From: Candidatus Adiutrix intracellularis | GTDB lineage: Bacteria; Desulfobacterota; Desulfarculia; Adiutricales; Adiutricaceae | NCBI GenBank assembly: GCA_001577715.1 | Contig: LQAA01000091.1 | Span: 1-64,000, forward strand | Length of the DNA stretch: 64,000 nt | Reading direction: 5' to 3' | In this document: piece after piece, positions 43,701 through 55,000 of the stretch | How the letters are laid out: every line of letters begins with the position of its first letter | Numbering within the stretch: the stretch's first letter is position 1 | Notes under the pieces: generated by a model | What the model saw: the letters and a program-made list of their open reading frames with translations, nothing else | What the model was told of the DNA's origin: nothing | Database searches by the model: none | Translations under genes and position numbers: made by a program

Positions 43701-45410
43701 TGCCTTACCCTGAGCTTGGCCGCCGTTATTTTAGGTAAGGTCTGTTGATTCTACCGGTTCCGTTTGTAAGCAGCCGTGATTTTTAGTTATCTCCGGTACG
43801 GATTAGTGGTACTGCCTCGGATAAAGAGGTTCCCAACCAAGTAGCGGTTATGGTTATTTTATTCGGTCTGAAGCTCACGAGAAACCAGCTGGGTTAGGAA
43901 TTAAGGTTTTTTTGCGACGGTGTCTCGTAGCTGAGTCCTTTTGTTTCAGAGCGACGGCTCCACCTTAGATTTGCTACTTTAGGGTTTTTAAAATTCCGGT
44001 ACTTTTTAGCGGGCTGAAACTTACGCCCGGTCGCTAGCAAGCTATTTTTCCGCTGATTTTGTCAATTGCAATTAGGTTCAGTCTTTCGTGGGTCAGGCGG
44101 TTTAGTAAGTATAATTTTTAAAGGGGTTGGCATGAAACTAATCAGCGCGACTTAGACCTAAATTTTTTCCACTATTTCTGTTCATTGGTTTGGTGGAGTT
44201 TTTATTTTTACTGGTCATTGTTTTCTTCGGTGCATTTGATAGTTCGGTTATAGTCCTGAAAAATTATTCTGTCGTAGTGAAGTTCGCCTTGTTGGTTCCA
44301 GTTTTGGTTCCGGCCACTCTCTATTTTAAAGATAATAAATTTCCTCTGGAAAAATCTGCCAATCTAGCGGATTTATTGGGGGTACTGGGTTCTTCGAATT
44401 CGGTTGAGAAAGGTTTTTGGGGAAATTATTTTTTACTGCGGCCTAACCAGGATTTTTAACCTTTCGCCCGGAAGTTATGTCAGTTTATGCTAAAATATTA
44501 GCCAATTTCAATGGGCTGGGTGGTAGCCTTAGTGAAGGGCTCCGTCGGCTCTAGAGTATTTATCCGATTATCTCGGATGTTTACATGTAGACTTTGTGAT
44601 GATATTCAGTCGTGCGCATCGTGGTGGAGGAAATCGGGCCAACGCGGGAACTAGTCAGTTATATTTTATGGAATCTGTATCTTAATATTGCCGCTTTCCG
44701 TTCCGGCTTTGTCAGTCGCAATGTGACTAATTGGGATCGCTTAATTAACTAGTCGTTTATTCACTAATTTGAGTCTGGACAATAGCGCGCTGGTCATAAT
44801 ACTTTTGTTTGATTACCAGAATCTGACCGATCTTCCCTCCGAGGTCTTGCTTTAGATCCAGAATTGACCGGAACAGAGAAATTACTTAGATTTTCCGCCC
44901 TACGGTCGCTCGTTTTACTAGGCCGCCAGTCCTATGCCTGGGAACTACTCTCTCGTTAGATATCCTGATGGTTAGAGAAAATCTGCCAGGACTAGACGAA
45001 GCGGTTTTGATTAAATGGCTGAAAATAGATACGGTTGCTATAGTCGGTCTTATGGATGCGTTTAATCTAAATCTTAGGGTGAGCGTACCGAGGCTGATTG
45101 GTTAACCTTATTCAATACCACCTGGTGGTGTTTTCCAGGGATCCTGGTCAGCGTCTATAATTATAGCGACCTATTTATATACGTAGCTAGGTTTTTCTAA
45201 CCAAAGCATCAGCAACTTTTTGGCCACTTTGACGAAAGCCTTTGCAGCCAATATCTTTTTCTTCGCTATTTCGGTTGCTTTGGCGCCTGAAAGAGGCGAA
45301 GCGTCGGGCCCGTTCCGTGGGCTGGAGACGCCGGTGCCGCTGATTCGAGATTTTATCGGGTTTAATTTAAATTTCTGGCGGTAGATGAACTAGTTTATAA
45401 AATTTTGTAA
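40790..45410 (+). pseudogene. Block of eroded protein-coding sequence (unidentified)
   Basis: Less AT-rich than IS relics; broken plus-strand coding-like runs, e.g. GQPVFLVKLVGNNSNLWARRLIEVVVTTEGRWKVWAASFHRCL, VRIVVEEIGPTRELVSYILWNLYLNIAAFRSGFVSRNVTNWDRLIN; only short ORFs remain. Confidence 0.45.
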
Positions 45411-45424
45411 TTAACTATGGGGCG

Positions 45425-45692
45425 TATTTTTTTTGCAGGTGAAAGCTTCAAAACTGAGTAGTAAGAGATATGCTTGTTTTATATAGGAAGAGTTGATAGT
45501 CTAGCGTAAAAATTGGAAGAGGGAGTACTTCCTCATGGTGCAAATGGTATTAGCTGTCCAGATGCGCTCTGGTCAATTACGCCTAGTTTCAGAACTGGTT
45601 TCCTGAGTAACGGTCCTGTTCAGAAGCAAAAAACGAATGGTTCACTCAGCCAAATTGTTAGCAAGCTCAATTTTTAAGTTAGTGATGAGGTG
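45425..45692 (-). mobile_element. IS66-family C-terminal end fragment, left arm of an inverted pair
   Basis: Reverse complement matches 46.36-46.62 kb; shared with 25.48-25.72 kb and in part with 55.94-56.1 kb. Confidence 0.8.
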
Positions 45693-45694
45693 CA

Positions 45695-45988
45695 ATGGCC
45701 CATACTTTGTACTTTCTTTATAGTCTTTTATACCGATATATCGAATTATTGGGAAGACCTATCAATTATAGAGGAATAGTCAATACTTTAAAGAAAGCTT
45801 CCATTACTTCGAAGGGCTCTTATGAAGAGGTCTTAGATATTTTGTCTGAACAGTCCTTGTCAAATATATATGAGATCGGATATAAAGAAAATGATTATTA
45901 TTTTTTTGGCCTAAGTTTTTCAAATATTTTTTTGCGGTGTTTAGAATATCAATTTCGCGATAGTCAGAGGTTCCACAATCAATTTTGA
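45695..45988 (+). CDS. Hypothetical protein, 97 aa, enclosed by opposed IS66 ends
   Basis: Intact ORF MAHTLYFLYSLLYRYIELLGRPINYRGIVNTLKKASITSKGSYEEVLDILSEQSLSNIYEIGYKENDYYFFGLSF...; no family recognised. Confidence 0.45.
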   Translation: MAHTLYFLYSLLYRYIELLGRPINYRGIVNTLKKASITSKGSYEEVLDILSEQSLSNIYEIGYKENDYYFFGLSFSNIFLRCLEYQFRDSQRFHNQF

Positions 45989-46129
45989 GGAAAGATTTTA
46001 TCGAATTGCTCGGCTGTGATTACCATTCATCCTATCAAAAGTGCTCGAATAACTGCCCAGCCTAGGGTAATTTTATCTAGCTCATTTTATTAAGGGCACA
46101 CGATTTTTATTAGAAAATCATAAACTGGA

Positions 46130-46620
46130 AGTTCGAAGTTATGGATTAAAGCTTCTGTGACAATTGTGATGTTTATTTTAACTTCATTATCGGTTTAGAA
46201 TGAAAATTGATGTAATTATATACAACAAATTGCAAAAATGCGGAAAACGTTTACGAAATGAGATCTTCAAGGCTCTAGCGGTAAAAGAAGCCGAAAACTT
46301 AGCCAGGCATTTCCGCAAAGATAATGGTTACTATCCGTGCTTAATCATTAAATTTAAAAATTGAGCTTACTAATAATTTGGCTGAGTGAACCATTCGTTT
46401 TTTGCTTCTGAACAGGACTGTTACTCAGGAAATCAGTTCTGAAACTAGGCGTAATTGACCAGAGCGCATTTGGACAGCTAATACCATTTGCACCATGAGG
46501 AAGTACTCCTTCTTCCAATTTTTGCGCTAGACTATCAACTCTTCTTATATAAAACAGACATATCCCTCACTATTTAATTTGGAAACTTTTACCTGTATAA
46601 AATATGTCCTGTAAATGATT
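46130..46620 (+). mobile_element. IS66-family C-terminal fragment, right arm of an inverted pair
   Basis: Plus frames: CGKRLRNEIFKALAVKEAENLARHFRKDNGYY..., TNNLAE.TIR..., TQEISSETRRN.PERIWTANTICTMRKYSFFQFL, matching the IS66 C-terminus (EPTNNLAEQAIR...TQGTRSE.G..W.ERIWTV..TC..QGRS.FEFL). Confidence 0.85.
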
Positions 46621-46846
46621 ACAAAGACTTGTTGGAAATAAATTGTGTTTAAAAATACTGAACAGTAGTATTATTGACTCTTAAGATAGTGCTTTAGGAT
46701 TTATCTTTAAAAATATTTTTTATTTAATATAATTATCGAATAAAGTATTTTACAAAATTATTTAGTCTGGTTATTGCTCTTTTTGGATTTTAGATAAGTA
46801 CTTTAAAATTATACTACTCTGGCTTTAAGCCTGAAAGGATTAACAA

Positions 46847-49054
46847 ATGGATAGCAACATCTCCCCGCGACTCTTCGCTCTGAAACAGTTAGCTACTGGC
46901 TATCGCCGGCCTGATTCTCGCAAGGCCGCTAAAGACATTTTTTCGAATTTTGGTAGAGACGTCTTTAGTCTTCATTTGATGCGGGATAAATTACCTAAAG
47001 ATGTCTTTGAACGGCTCTGCATCATTGGGCGGGACGGTCGGACTCTAGCTGCTCACGATGCTGATACAGTAGCCAGTGTTATGAAGGATTGGGCTATAAA
47101 GCAGGGCGCTACCCACTACACCCATTGGTTTCAACCTATGACTGGCATTACGGCCGAAAAACATGATTCTTTTCTAGCGCTGGCCGGCGACGGCACCGGC
47201 ATCAGTGAATTTTCCGGTAAAAATCTTATTAAAGGTGAACCGGATGCTTCCTCCTTCCCCTCCGGTGGTTTACGTTCCACCTTTGAGGCCCGTGGCTATA
47301 CGGCTTGGGATCCGAGTTCTCCGGCTTTTGTTTCTCGTTATGGCGAGACTGTGACCCTGTGCATTCCTACGGTCTTTTACTCCTATACCGGGGAATCGCT
47401 TGATCGTAAAACTCCCCTTCTGCGTTCTGTTACAGCCCTGTCTAAACAAACAGTGCGCCTGATGAACCTCATTGGCTGTAGCGATTGCGAATCTGTTGAG
47501 CCGCAAGTTGGCGCTGAGCAGGAATACTTTCTAGTCGACCGCCGCCTTTATTCCTGCCGTCCGGATTTGGTTATGAGCGGCCGTACCCTTTTCGGTGCCC
47601 GCGCTCCTAAGGGGCAGCAGATGGAAGATCATTATTTCGCGGCCATTCCCAAACGTATTTTGGCTTTTATGAATGATGTAGAACAGAAACTTTTCGCTCT
47701 GGGGGTGCCGGTCCACACCCGTCACAATGAAGTAGCTCCTAGCCAGTATGAAGTGGCCCCTATTTTCGAACCGGCCAACGTAGCCACCGATCATAACATG
47801 TTAGTTATGGAGGTTCTGGTTCGCACCGCCGAAGATCACGATCTAGCCTGCTTGCTCCATGAAAAACCTTTCAACTGTGTCAATGGCTCCGGTAAACACA
47901 ATAACTGGTCTCTGATGGATAACACCGGTCGTAACCTTTTGGATCCTGGTGCCCAGCCCTGGGATAATCTACCCTTTCTCCTTATTCTAGCCGCTATTCT
48001 GCGGGCTATCCATCTTTATAGTCCTATCTGGCGTCTGGGTATTGTTGGAGCTGGCAACGACCATCGCTTGGGGGCTAATGAGGCTCCGCCGGCCATAATT
48101 TCGGCCTGCATAGGTGACAATCTGGAAAAAGTGTTGGAGGCTATTATCTCTGGCCAAGATAGTTCGAAGGGTGATGTTCAGGAGATCGCCGGAACCTCTT
48201 ACAATTTGGGCGTAAGTTCGCTCCCAAATATTTCCCGAGATACCGCTGATCGCAATCGTACTAGTCCTATGGCCTTTACCGGTAATAAGTTTGAGTTTCG
48301 GGCTCTTGGTAGTTCCCAATCCATGGCTACAATCAACATTAGCCTTAACACTACCGTAGCTAAGGCTATCGGTGATATTGTCGTTAAAATAGAAAAACTA
48401 ATTACCGAAGGCTTATCCGGTTCGGAAGCTGCCTGGAAGCTTCTACCTAAACTTTTTAAAGAACACCAGGTGGCAGTTTTTAATGGTGATAACTATAGCT
48501 CCGATTGGGTCAAGGAAGCAGCCGTACGAGGATTACCGAATCTGAAAGATTCCGTTCAGACTTTAGCCCTCTATGACACCCCGGAAATAATTGAGGTTTT
48601 TGAGAGTCAAGGTGTTTTATCTAAAGCGGAGATTCTGGCCCGTCAGCATATTTTGCTGGAAGATTATATCGGCCGCCTGCTTATTGAAGCTGATCTGACT
48701 CTTTCGCTAGGCCGCACCTCTATTTTTCCCACTGCATTGAAATGGCAGGATAAACTTTACCAGGCCGCTAAGCAGGCCCAGAAATTAGTTAATGAAAATG
48801 GGCCGGAAGCTTCGGCCTGGACTGAGGTTCGTAACCTTACTAACGCTTTGCTCAAGTCCTTAAAAGAACTGGAAACAGTTATTGAGGTTGTCAAGGCTCT
48901 GGAAATGTCGGTTTTGAAAAAAGCTGAAGCCGCTCGCGATCAGATTTTACCGGCCATGAATAAAGTTCGTGATCTAGTTGACCATCTAGAAACTTTGGTT
49001 GATGTAACTATCTGGCCTCTACCCACCTATGCCGATATGTTCTGGAGCATTTAA
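46847..49054 (+). CDS. glnN: Type III glutamine synthetase (GlnN)
   Basis: 735 aa; QGATHYTHWFQPMTGITAEKHDSF, VGAEQEYFLVD, ARAPKGQQMEDHYF, VNGSGKHNNWSLMDNTGRNLLDPG. Confidence 0.96.
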   Translation: MDSNISPRLFALKQLATGYRRPDSRKAAKDIFSNFGRDVFSLHLMRDKLPKDVFERLCIIGRDGRTLAAHDADTVASVMKDWAIKQGATHYTHWFQPMTGITAEKHDSFLALAGDGTGISEFSGKNLIKGEPDASSFPSGGLRSTFEARGYTAWDPSSPAFVSRYGETVTLCIPTVFYSYTGESLDRKTPLLRSVTALSKQTVRLMNLIGCSDCESVEPQVGAEQEYFLVDRRLYSCRPDLVMSGRTLFGARAPKGQQMEDHYFAAIPKRILAFMNDVEQKLFALGVPVHTRHNEVAPSQYEVAPIFEPANVATDHNMLVMEVLVRTAEDHDLACLLHEKPFNCVNGSGKHNNWSLMDNTGRNLLDPGAQPWDNLPFLLILAAILRAIHLYSPIWRLGIVGAGNDHRLGANEAPPAIISACIGDNLEKVLEAIISGQDSSKGDVQEIAGTSYNLGVSSLPNISRDTADRNRTSPMAFTGNKFEFRALGSSQSMATINISLNTTVAKAIGDIVVKIEKLITEGLSGSEAAWKLLPKLFKEHQVAVFNGDNYSSDWVKEAAVRGLPNLKDSVQTLALYDTPEIIEVFESQGVLSKAEILARQHILLEDYIGRLLIEADLTLSLGRTSIFPTALKWQDKLYQAAKQAQKLVNENGPEASAWTEVRNLTNALLKSLKELETVIEVVKALEMSVLKKAEAARDQILPAMNKVRDLVDHLETLVDVTIWPLPTYADMFWSI

Positions 49055-49132
49055 TTTAAAATCATTCGTTGATAATTACTGAAGAGGGGGCTTAAAATTA
49101 AAGTTCCCTTTCTTTTTTATAGTTTTAAATTT

Positions 49133-50383
49133 ATGACCAAAAAATTTCGTCTTTTGCATACTTCCGATTGGCATTTGGGCCGCTCTCTTTACGGTCGTCG
49201 GCGCTATGCCGAATATGAAGCATTTCTGGATTGGCTAGTCGGAGCTATTGAACGGGCGCAAGTCGATGCTCTACTTTTAGCTGGCGATGTTTTCGACTCT
49301 ACCACCCCTTCGACCCAGGCTCAGGCTCTCTATTATCGCTTTTTAGGTCAAGTGATCCGGACCGGCCTGAGGCAAGTAGTGATTATTGCCGGTAACCATG
49401 ATTCTCCGACACTTCTAGCAGCACCTGCTGAAATTTTAAAGACCCTGGACATCCATGTACTGGGTATGATCAGCTCAGGTGGTGCTAATGAAATTGTCAT
49501 CCTTAAAGATAAAAATCAGACGCCCCGTCTCATTGTTGCTGCTGTGCCTTATCCGCGTGATCGGGATTTACGGGAGGCTTCGGTCGGAGAAAGCTTTGAG
49601 GATAAAGAGCGTAAATTGCTAGAGGCCGTGCGAGAACACTATCGACAGGTAGCGCTAGGGGCGGAGGTGGCTGCGGAAATCTTTGAAACACGGCCCCCTC
49701 TAGTGGCTATGGGTCATCTTTTTGTCCTTGGGGGTCGGACGGTGGAAGATGACGGCGTGGATGCCCTCCATGTCGGTAGCCTTGGCCAGGTTCCAGCCGA
49801 TATCTTTTTTGGCTTTGATTATGTAGCTCTGGGTCACTTACATCAATCCCAGATCGTGGGGGGCGACCCTACTCGTCGCTATAGTGGAGCTCCGCTCCAT
49901 TTTAATTTCAGCGAAGGGCCGAAATCTAAAAGCGTAACCTTAGTTGACTTTCATCCGAGTTTGGCTACTCCCACCATTAGTACTCTTGAAGTACCGATTT
50001 TTCAAACTCTGTACCGTTTGAGCGGGGATATGAGCGAGCTTGAGGCTGCTTTGGAAAAACTGCGGCAGGCTAGAACCCCAGCTTGGTTGGAAATTGAATA
50101 TACTGGGGCGGAAATAATTGGCGATTTACGGGCTAGACTGGGCGAGCTGACCGCTGATTCGGAGCTGGATATTTTATGCATCAGAAATAATCGCTTGGCT
50201 GGTACTTTGAGGGCTTCGGCCCTCTCCGGTGATCTTCTGGATGTATTAACCCCCGGCGAGATTTTTCGTTACTGCTTGGAAATAGCTCGGGTGCCGGAAA
50301 ACAGCCGCCCGGAACTTTGGGCCGCCTATTGCGAATTGCTGCGGATTCTTAGTCTGGAAAATGATGAGAAGGGGGGTTTTTAG
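49133..50383 (+). CDS. sbcD: Exonuclease SbcD (Mre11-like nuclease subunit)
   Basis: LLHTSDWHLGRSLYGRRR, LLAGDVFDSTTPS, IAGNHDSP, VALGHLHQSQ. Confidence 0.95.
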   Translation: MTKKFRLLHTSDWHLGRSLYGRRRYAEYEAFLDWLVGAIERAQVDALLLAGDVFDSTTPSTQAQALYYRFLGQVIRTGLRQVVIIAGNHDSPTLLAAPAEILKTLDIHVLGMISSGGANEIVILKDKNQTPRLIVAAVPYPRDRDLREASVGESFEDKERKLLEAVREHYRQVALGAEVAAEIFETRPPLVAMGHLFVLGGRTVEDDGVDALHVGSLGQVPADIFFGFDYVALGHLHQSQIVGGDPTRRYSGAPLHFNFSEGPKSKSVTLVDFHPSLATPTISTLEVPIFQTLYRLSGDMSELEAALEKLRQARTPAWLEIEYTGAEIIGDLRARLGELTADSELDILCIRNNRLAGTLRASALSGDLLDVLTPGEIFRYCLEIARVPENSRPELWAAYCELLRILSLENDEKGGF

Positions 50384-53132
50384 GTTGCGCGTACTTAAAC
50401 TGCATCTCAAAAATCTTGGTTCTCTGGCCGGGGGCTTTAACCTCGACTTTACCCACCCGGAATTTCAGAATAACGGTCTCTTCGTTATAACTGGCCCTAC
50501 CGGGGTTGGCAAAACCACCATTTTAGATGCTATCTGTTTAGCTCTTTACGGCCGTACTCCTCGTTTAGCCCGGATTAACAAAAGTACCAATGAGATTATG
50601 ACGCGGGGACAAGTTGATTGTGTAGCTGAACTAACTTTTGAAACTCCAGCTGGTCGCTTTCGTGTTTATTGGGCCCAGCGGCGGGCCCGACGGACAGCGG
50701 CTGGGGAATTTCAGAATCCTAGGCATGAAATTATGGATGATCATACGGACCGGGTTCTGGAAGCTTCACTTTCAAGAACTCTAGCGGCCGTGGAAAAAAT
50801 AACCGGTATGACCTTTACTCAATTTACCCGATCTATGATGCTAGCTCAGGGGTCTTTTGCTGCCTTTCTGGTCGCCTCCGCCGATGATCGGGCTGCTTTA
50901 TTAGAACAGATCACTGGGGCTGAACTCTATAGTCGCCTCTCCAACCTGGCTTATAAACGCTGGGTCGCCGAACGTTGGAAATTAGAAGATCTGGAAAAAG
51001 AGGCGGCAGCTTTGATTGACTCGGTGGCTGATGAACACGCCTTGCAACTTGAAATCCAGGAACTTAAAACCCGGGCCTCTGCTCTGGATCGGGAACTAGT
51101 CGATCTGAACTTAGCCGCGGGGTGGCTTAAAAATATTGCTAAACTGGAAGACATTCGCTGCAATTTAGTTGAGCAAGAGCGGTTTCTGGTCGACCGGCGG
51201 AAAAAATTAGCTTCGGGGTTAGCTCGTCTCAAAGCGGCTAACCTGACTCTGTCCCTGGGTGTGCTTCACGGTGAAAGAGGTCTTATGCGGCGGCAGCTTT
51301 GGGAGGCTGCCCGCGCTCTGTTCTCGGATGGGGAGGTAGTCGGCTCCTGTCGATCTTTTTCTTTAACTGATTATCAATCTATTGTGGTTTCGGCCCGTGC
51401 TAGGATTGTCGCTCTGGATTTGGAATTAGTTGAAGGTCGACGTCAGCTTTCGGAATTTTTGGCCGGACGCGGACTAACTGAACTACGAGCGGAAGGTTCG
51501 CTTCTCCATCGACGCTTGATCGAGGTTGAAAATCTGGTGTGGGAACTAGCGGAAAGTGAACGTTTACTTCAAGAGGCTGGAGTGCTTGAGAGGCGCGGGC
51601 GTGAAACAGCTAACGAACTGGAAGTAGCTGTTGGAAAAAAAACTTTGGAAAGTGAACGCTTGGCCACTTTGGAGAGGGAAACTGAGCATCTGAACGCTCG
51701 CTGGAATCTGCAGATAGAGTTGCGAAATTTTGACGAATGGCGACGATATCTTAGCCCCGGGGAACCTTGCCGCCTCTGCGGCGCCCTTGAACATCCTTAT
51801 GCCGATCCTTGCAGGACTCTTTCGGTTGAAGTGACCGAAGCCGATATAGTCAAAAACAAGACCGAGCTTAAGGTACGGCAGAAAAGCCTCAATGAATTGG
51901 GTAAACTTGAAGCCGCCTTGAAGCAGCGTACCAAAGACGAGGTTGAAGCCGCTCAGGCTCTGATCCGGGCGGAAAAGCGCTTAGCGAAAATAAGAGTCGT
52001 TCGCTTAAAAGTTTTAAATCTTACCTTACCATCGGGGGTGCCACTAGCTGAGTTCATTCGGGATTACTTAACGCGATTGCGGGATGAAGTCGGCCGCTTG
52101 GAAAGTTTAATTTGCCGGGCCGAAGAACTGGTTGCCGATGAAGCTGCTTTGGAGCAGGAAATAAAAACCCGGGTTGCTGACCTAGAACGCTTTGAAGCTC
52201 TAGGTTGGGCTATGGCTGCTCAGCAGGAAAAATTTTTTGCTGCCTTGGCGGCGGCTGGCTTTGTGGATGAAAGCACCTTTGAGCGGGCCCGGATCCCGGA
52301 AAAAGAACGCTTGGTTTTGGATGCTCTAGCTCGGAACCTGACAGGGGAAGAAACTGTTCTAAACGTCCGACAAAAAGAAAATACTGTCTGCCTATTAACT
52401 GAACGGGCCAAAAATTTAACCACTCGGTCGGCTGGGGAATTAGAGGCCTTAATTACGACCCGGACTTCCGACCGCCAGGCGCTTTCAGAGCGTCTGGGTG
52501 TTGTTGAGCAAACCTTAAAGGATTTGCAAAAGAACGCCTTGAAGTGCCATGAGCTTCACGAGGCTCTCTTGGCTCAGAAGTGCGAAGTCCGTCCTTGGGA
52601 CGGCTTGCATGAACTCATTGGTTCGGCTGATGGTAAAAAATTTCGTAATTTCGCTCAATCCATTACTTTTGAAACTCTGCTTCAACAGGCTAATCAGCAA
52701 CTGGTCGTCTTAAGTGATCGTTACATTTTAACTCGGGAAGAAGGAGTGGGGCTAAATTTAAGTGTTATCGATAATTATCAGGCTGGCGAAGTCCGCTCGA
52801 CTAAAAATCTTTCCGGCGGCGAAAGCTTTCTCGTTAGCTTGGCTCTAGCTTTGGGGTTGGCCCAGATGTCCAGCCAGAAAGTCCGCGTTGATTCCCTTTT
52901 TTTGGATGAGGGTTTTAGTACTCTTGACGAAGAGACTTTAGAAACGGCCCTCAGCGCTCTGGCCGCTCTTCGCCACCAGGGTAAACTCATCGGTATTATT
53001 TCTCACGTTAGTGTTCTCATGGATCGGATCAGCCTACGAATCAGTCTGAGACCTACCGATGGTCCTCATAGTCTTATTATTGGCCCGGGAGTGAGTCGAG
53101 AGGAAGGTATACAAAGAAATAATCACTCTTAG
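50361..53132 (+). CDS. sbcC: Exonuclease SbcC (Rad50-like ATPase)
   Basis: VITGPTGVGKTTILDAICLALYG, zinc-hook PCRLCGALEHPYA, NLSGGESFLVSLALALGLA, LFLDEGFSTLDEE; in-frame TTG at 50385 is an alternative start. Confidence 0.95.
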   Translation: MMRRGVFRLRVLKLHLKNLGSLAGGFNLDFTHPEFQNNGLFVITGPTGVGKTTILDAICLALYGRTPRLARINKSTNEIMTRGQVDCVAELTFETPAGRFRVYWAQRRARRTAAGEFQNPRHEIMDDHTDRVLEASLSRTLAAVEKITGMTFTQFTRSMMLAQGSFAAFLVASADDRAALLEQITGAELYSRLSNLAYKRWVAERWKLEDLEKEAAALIDSVADEHALQLEIQELKTRASALDRELVDLNLAAGWLKNIAKLEDIRCNLVEQERFLVDRRKKLASGLARLKAANLTLSLGVLHGERGLMRRQLWEAARALFSDGEVVGSCRSFSLTDYQSIVVSARARIVALDLELVEGRRQLSEFLAGRGLTELRAEGSLLHRRLIEVENLVWELAESERLLQEAGVLERRGRETANELEVAVGKKTLESERLATLERETEHLNARWNLQIELRNFDEWRRYLSPGEPCRLCGALEHPYADPCRTLSVEVTEADIVKNKTELKVRQKSLNELGKLEAALKQRTKDEVEAAQALIRAEKRLAKIRVVRLKVLNLTLPSGVPLAEFIRDYLTRLRDEVGRLESLICRAEELVADEAALEQEIKTRVADLERFEALGWAMAAQQEKFFAALAAAGFVDESTFERARIPEKERLVLDALARNLTGEETVLNVRQKENTVCLLTERAKNLTTRSAGELEALITTRTSDRQALSERLGVVEQTLKDLQKNALKCHELHEALLAQKCEVRPWDGLHELIGSADGKKFRNFAQSITFETLLQQANQQLVVLSDRYILTREEGVGLNLSVIDNYQAGEVRSTKNLSGGESFLVSLALALGLAQMSSQKVRVDSLFLDEGFSTLDEETLETALSALAALRHQGKLIGIISHVSVLMDRISLRISLRPTDGPHSLIIGPGVSREEGIQRNNHS

Positions 53133-54169
53133 TTCTTGAACTTTAGGCGTTATTTTTAAACTAGCCGTGCTTGAATATAGAGTATGGTTAGAACCTAGCT
53201 TGACTGAGTGCTAAAATTATTAGTTAGGGTTCTTTTCTTTCGTTCCAAATTAGTTCCGCCAGTGAGTGACTTGGCGGCCTAGATCGTTCAATCTTTCATT
53301 TAAGTTATCTTTGGCCGAGTGAATAATGAACTTCATTTCCTAGGCTAGAACTAGAAAGATCTAAACTATCTAAGCTCATGTGAAGTTTTTGAAGTTGTTT
53401 GACGGTTGGTTGATAGCGCTTTCCCCGGTGAAGTTGGTAACAATTATCTAGCCTAGACCTTTCGTTAAAAGAGCTAGAGTAATGGTTCCTGTGGGTTGCT
53501 GAAAGATTTTGGGCAGATGCTAGTGGTTCTGCTAATCTAGTGCTGCGTTTTATGGGTCTTTAACGGGGTATGACTTCATTGGTTTAAGGTGGTCAGTTAT
53601 GATAATATATTATATTTAGGTGAAACTAGGATTATAAATTTAGCTATAATTCCGGTTCACTATTATTTATGAACGGCCAACTCCTGTTCCGGCTTAGCTT
53701 AGCTCTGATAGGGCCAGAGCTAGATGTATTTCAAAATTTTGTTTTCTGGTAATCGCCTTTTCTTATAAGAGCATTTCTAAACTTGGTAAAGGCAACCCGT
53801 TCAATATCAAGGGCACCTCACTTTAGATCTTTTTAGTTATTGCGTTTAAGGGATCTACTATATTTATGAGCTGTTATAACTACTGTTAAGTAAGTTTTAT
53901 TTTAGAATTATATAATAATAATGAAGGCTGAATTAGTGTATTTATGGTGGTGAAACGCCTGATATGATAATCCCGGAAAGCGCATTCCAGGAGATGAAGA
54001 TGTGATACGTGCTGGTGAACTAAAGATGAATGAGGAGATAATTTTTAGCACTAAAGCTGTTTTATGCTTTCTATTATAGTATTTCGGTTAACCGGCAAAC
54101 GCTGTGCATGATGAAGACTAATGAATTAAATGCTAACAGAAGCATGGTGAAAGTTTCTTTTCCGTATCC

Positions 54170-55000
54170 AAAATTATGTTCCACACTGGTTCGTTATTTT
54201 TTAAGATATTGAAAATCTTATTTTCTATTTCTCAACGATTTTTGCCATATTCAGGCAAGATTTTAATGTTGTCTTTAGAAGAGTTAAGGTTAGTAATGAG
54301 GTTATAGGTCGAAGGTTTTATTTTGCCGGCGGGGTCTGTTATTTAAAGATGGATCTAGATGACCTTTAAAAAATTTTCGTTATTGTGAATTGGAACTTCT
54401 TTCGGCCATTTATACCGATATTCTCTTTAGTTTTTGTTTGGAATAGATCTGCACAAAGTTAAATTGTCCAGTTTAACTCTAGAAAAATATTATTGTAGAG
54501 TCTTATAATTAGAAGGGTTACAGGTAAAGATAAAGCTGAATTCAGACTGTAGAATTTTTTCGTAGAGCGGCTGGTAGGTCTAAAGATCGTCACTCAAAAA
54601 GATAGGGCATAGTTCTTTGATCTTTGAAGATTGCTTATTTAGCTAGCTCGAGGTAGCTTTCTAATTGCAGTTTTGTTTCTTGTCCCCATTTTGTGGGATT
54701 ATAAATTCTGGGGTCTGGTATAGAGCTGTATTTTAGTCCGGTGCGATAATAGCGGTCTTTAAAAATCTGTGAAAATACTCTATGCTTTCGTTGGAATACT
54801 TTCTGGTGGAGTAATTCTGACAATGTGTTTTATAGGAACTGAAATATTCAGATTCGTCTAAAGCAATTAAAATTCTAGTACTAAATTGTCTAAATAGTTT
54901 CAGGGTATTTATCAGACGCAAGTCAGAAAGAATTTAAAAAAACTGAATTAAAAGGGACTGAGTTAAAATAGTCAGTTAGAAATCCATCCAGTATCGAGCG
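54170..55000 (-). pseudogene. DDE transposase relic (same family as 24.2-25.2 kb)
   Basis: ORF 54733-54921 ...ILIALDESEYFSSYKTHCQNYSTRKYSNESIEYFHRFLKTAIIAPD, continuing in other frames PEFIIPQNGDKKQNCN, ELCPIFLSDDL.TYQPLYEKILQSEFSFIFTCNPSNYKTL. Confidence 0.7.

Noticed and set aside
40790-45410. Possible stop-codon recoding (many TAG/TGA within coding-like runs)
   Set aside because: All clearly intact genes (infB, pnp, rho, glnN, sbcC) are free of internal stops and the eroded regions also have frameshifts, so decay explains the pattern better.
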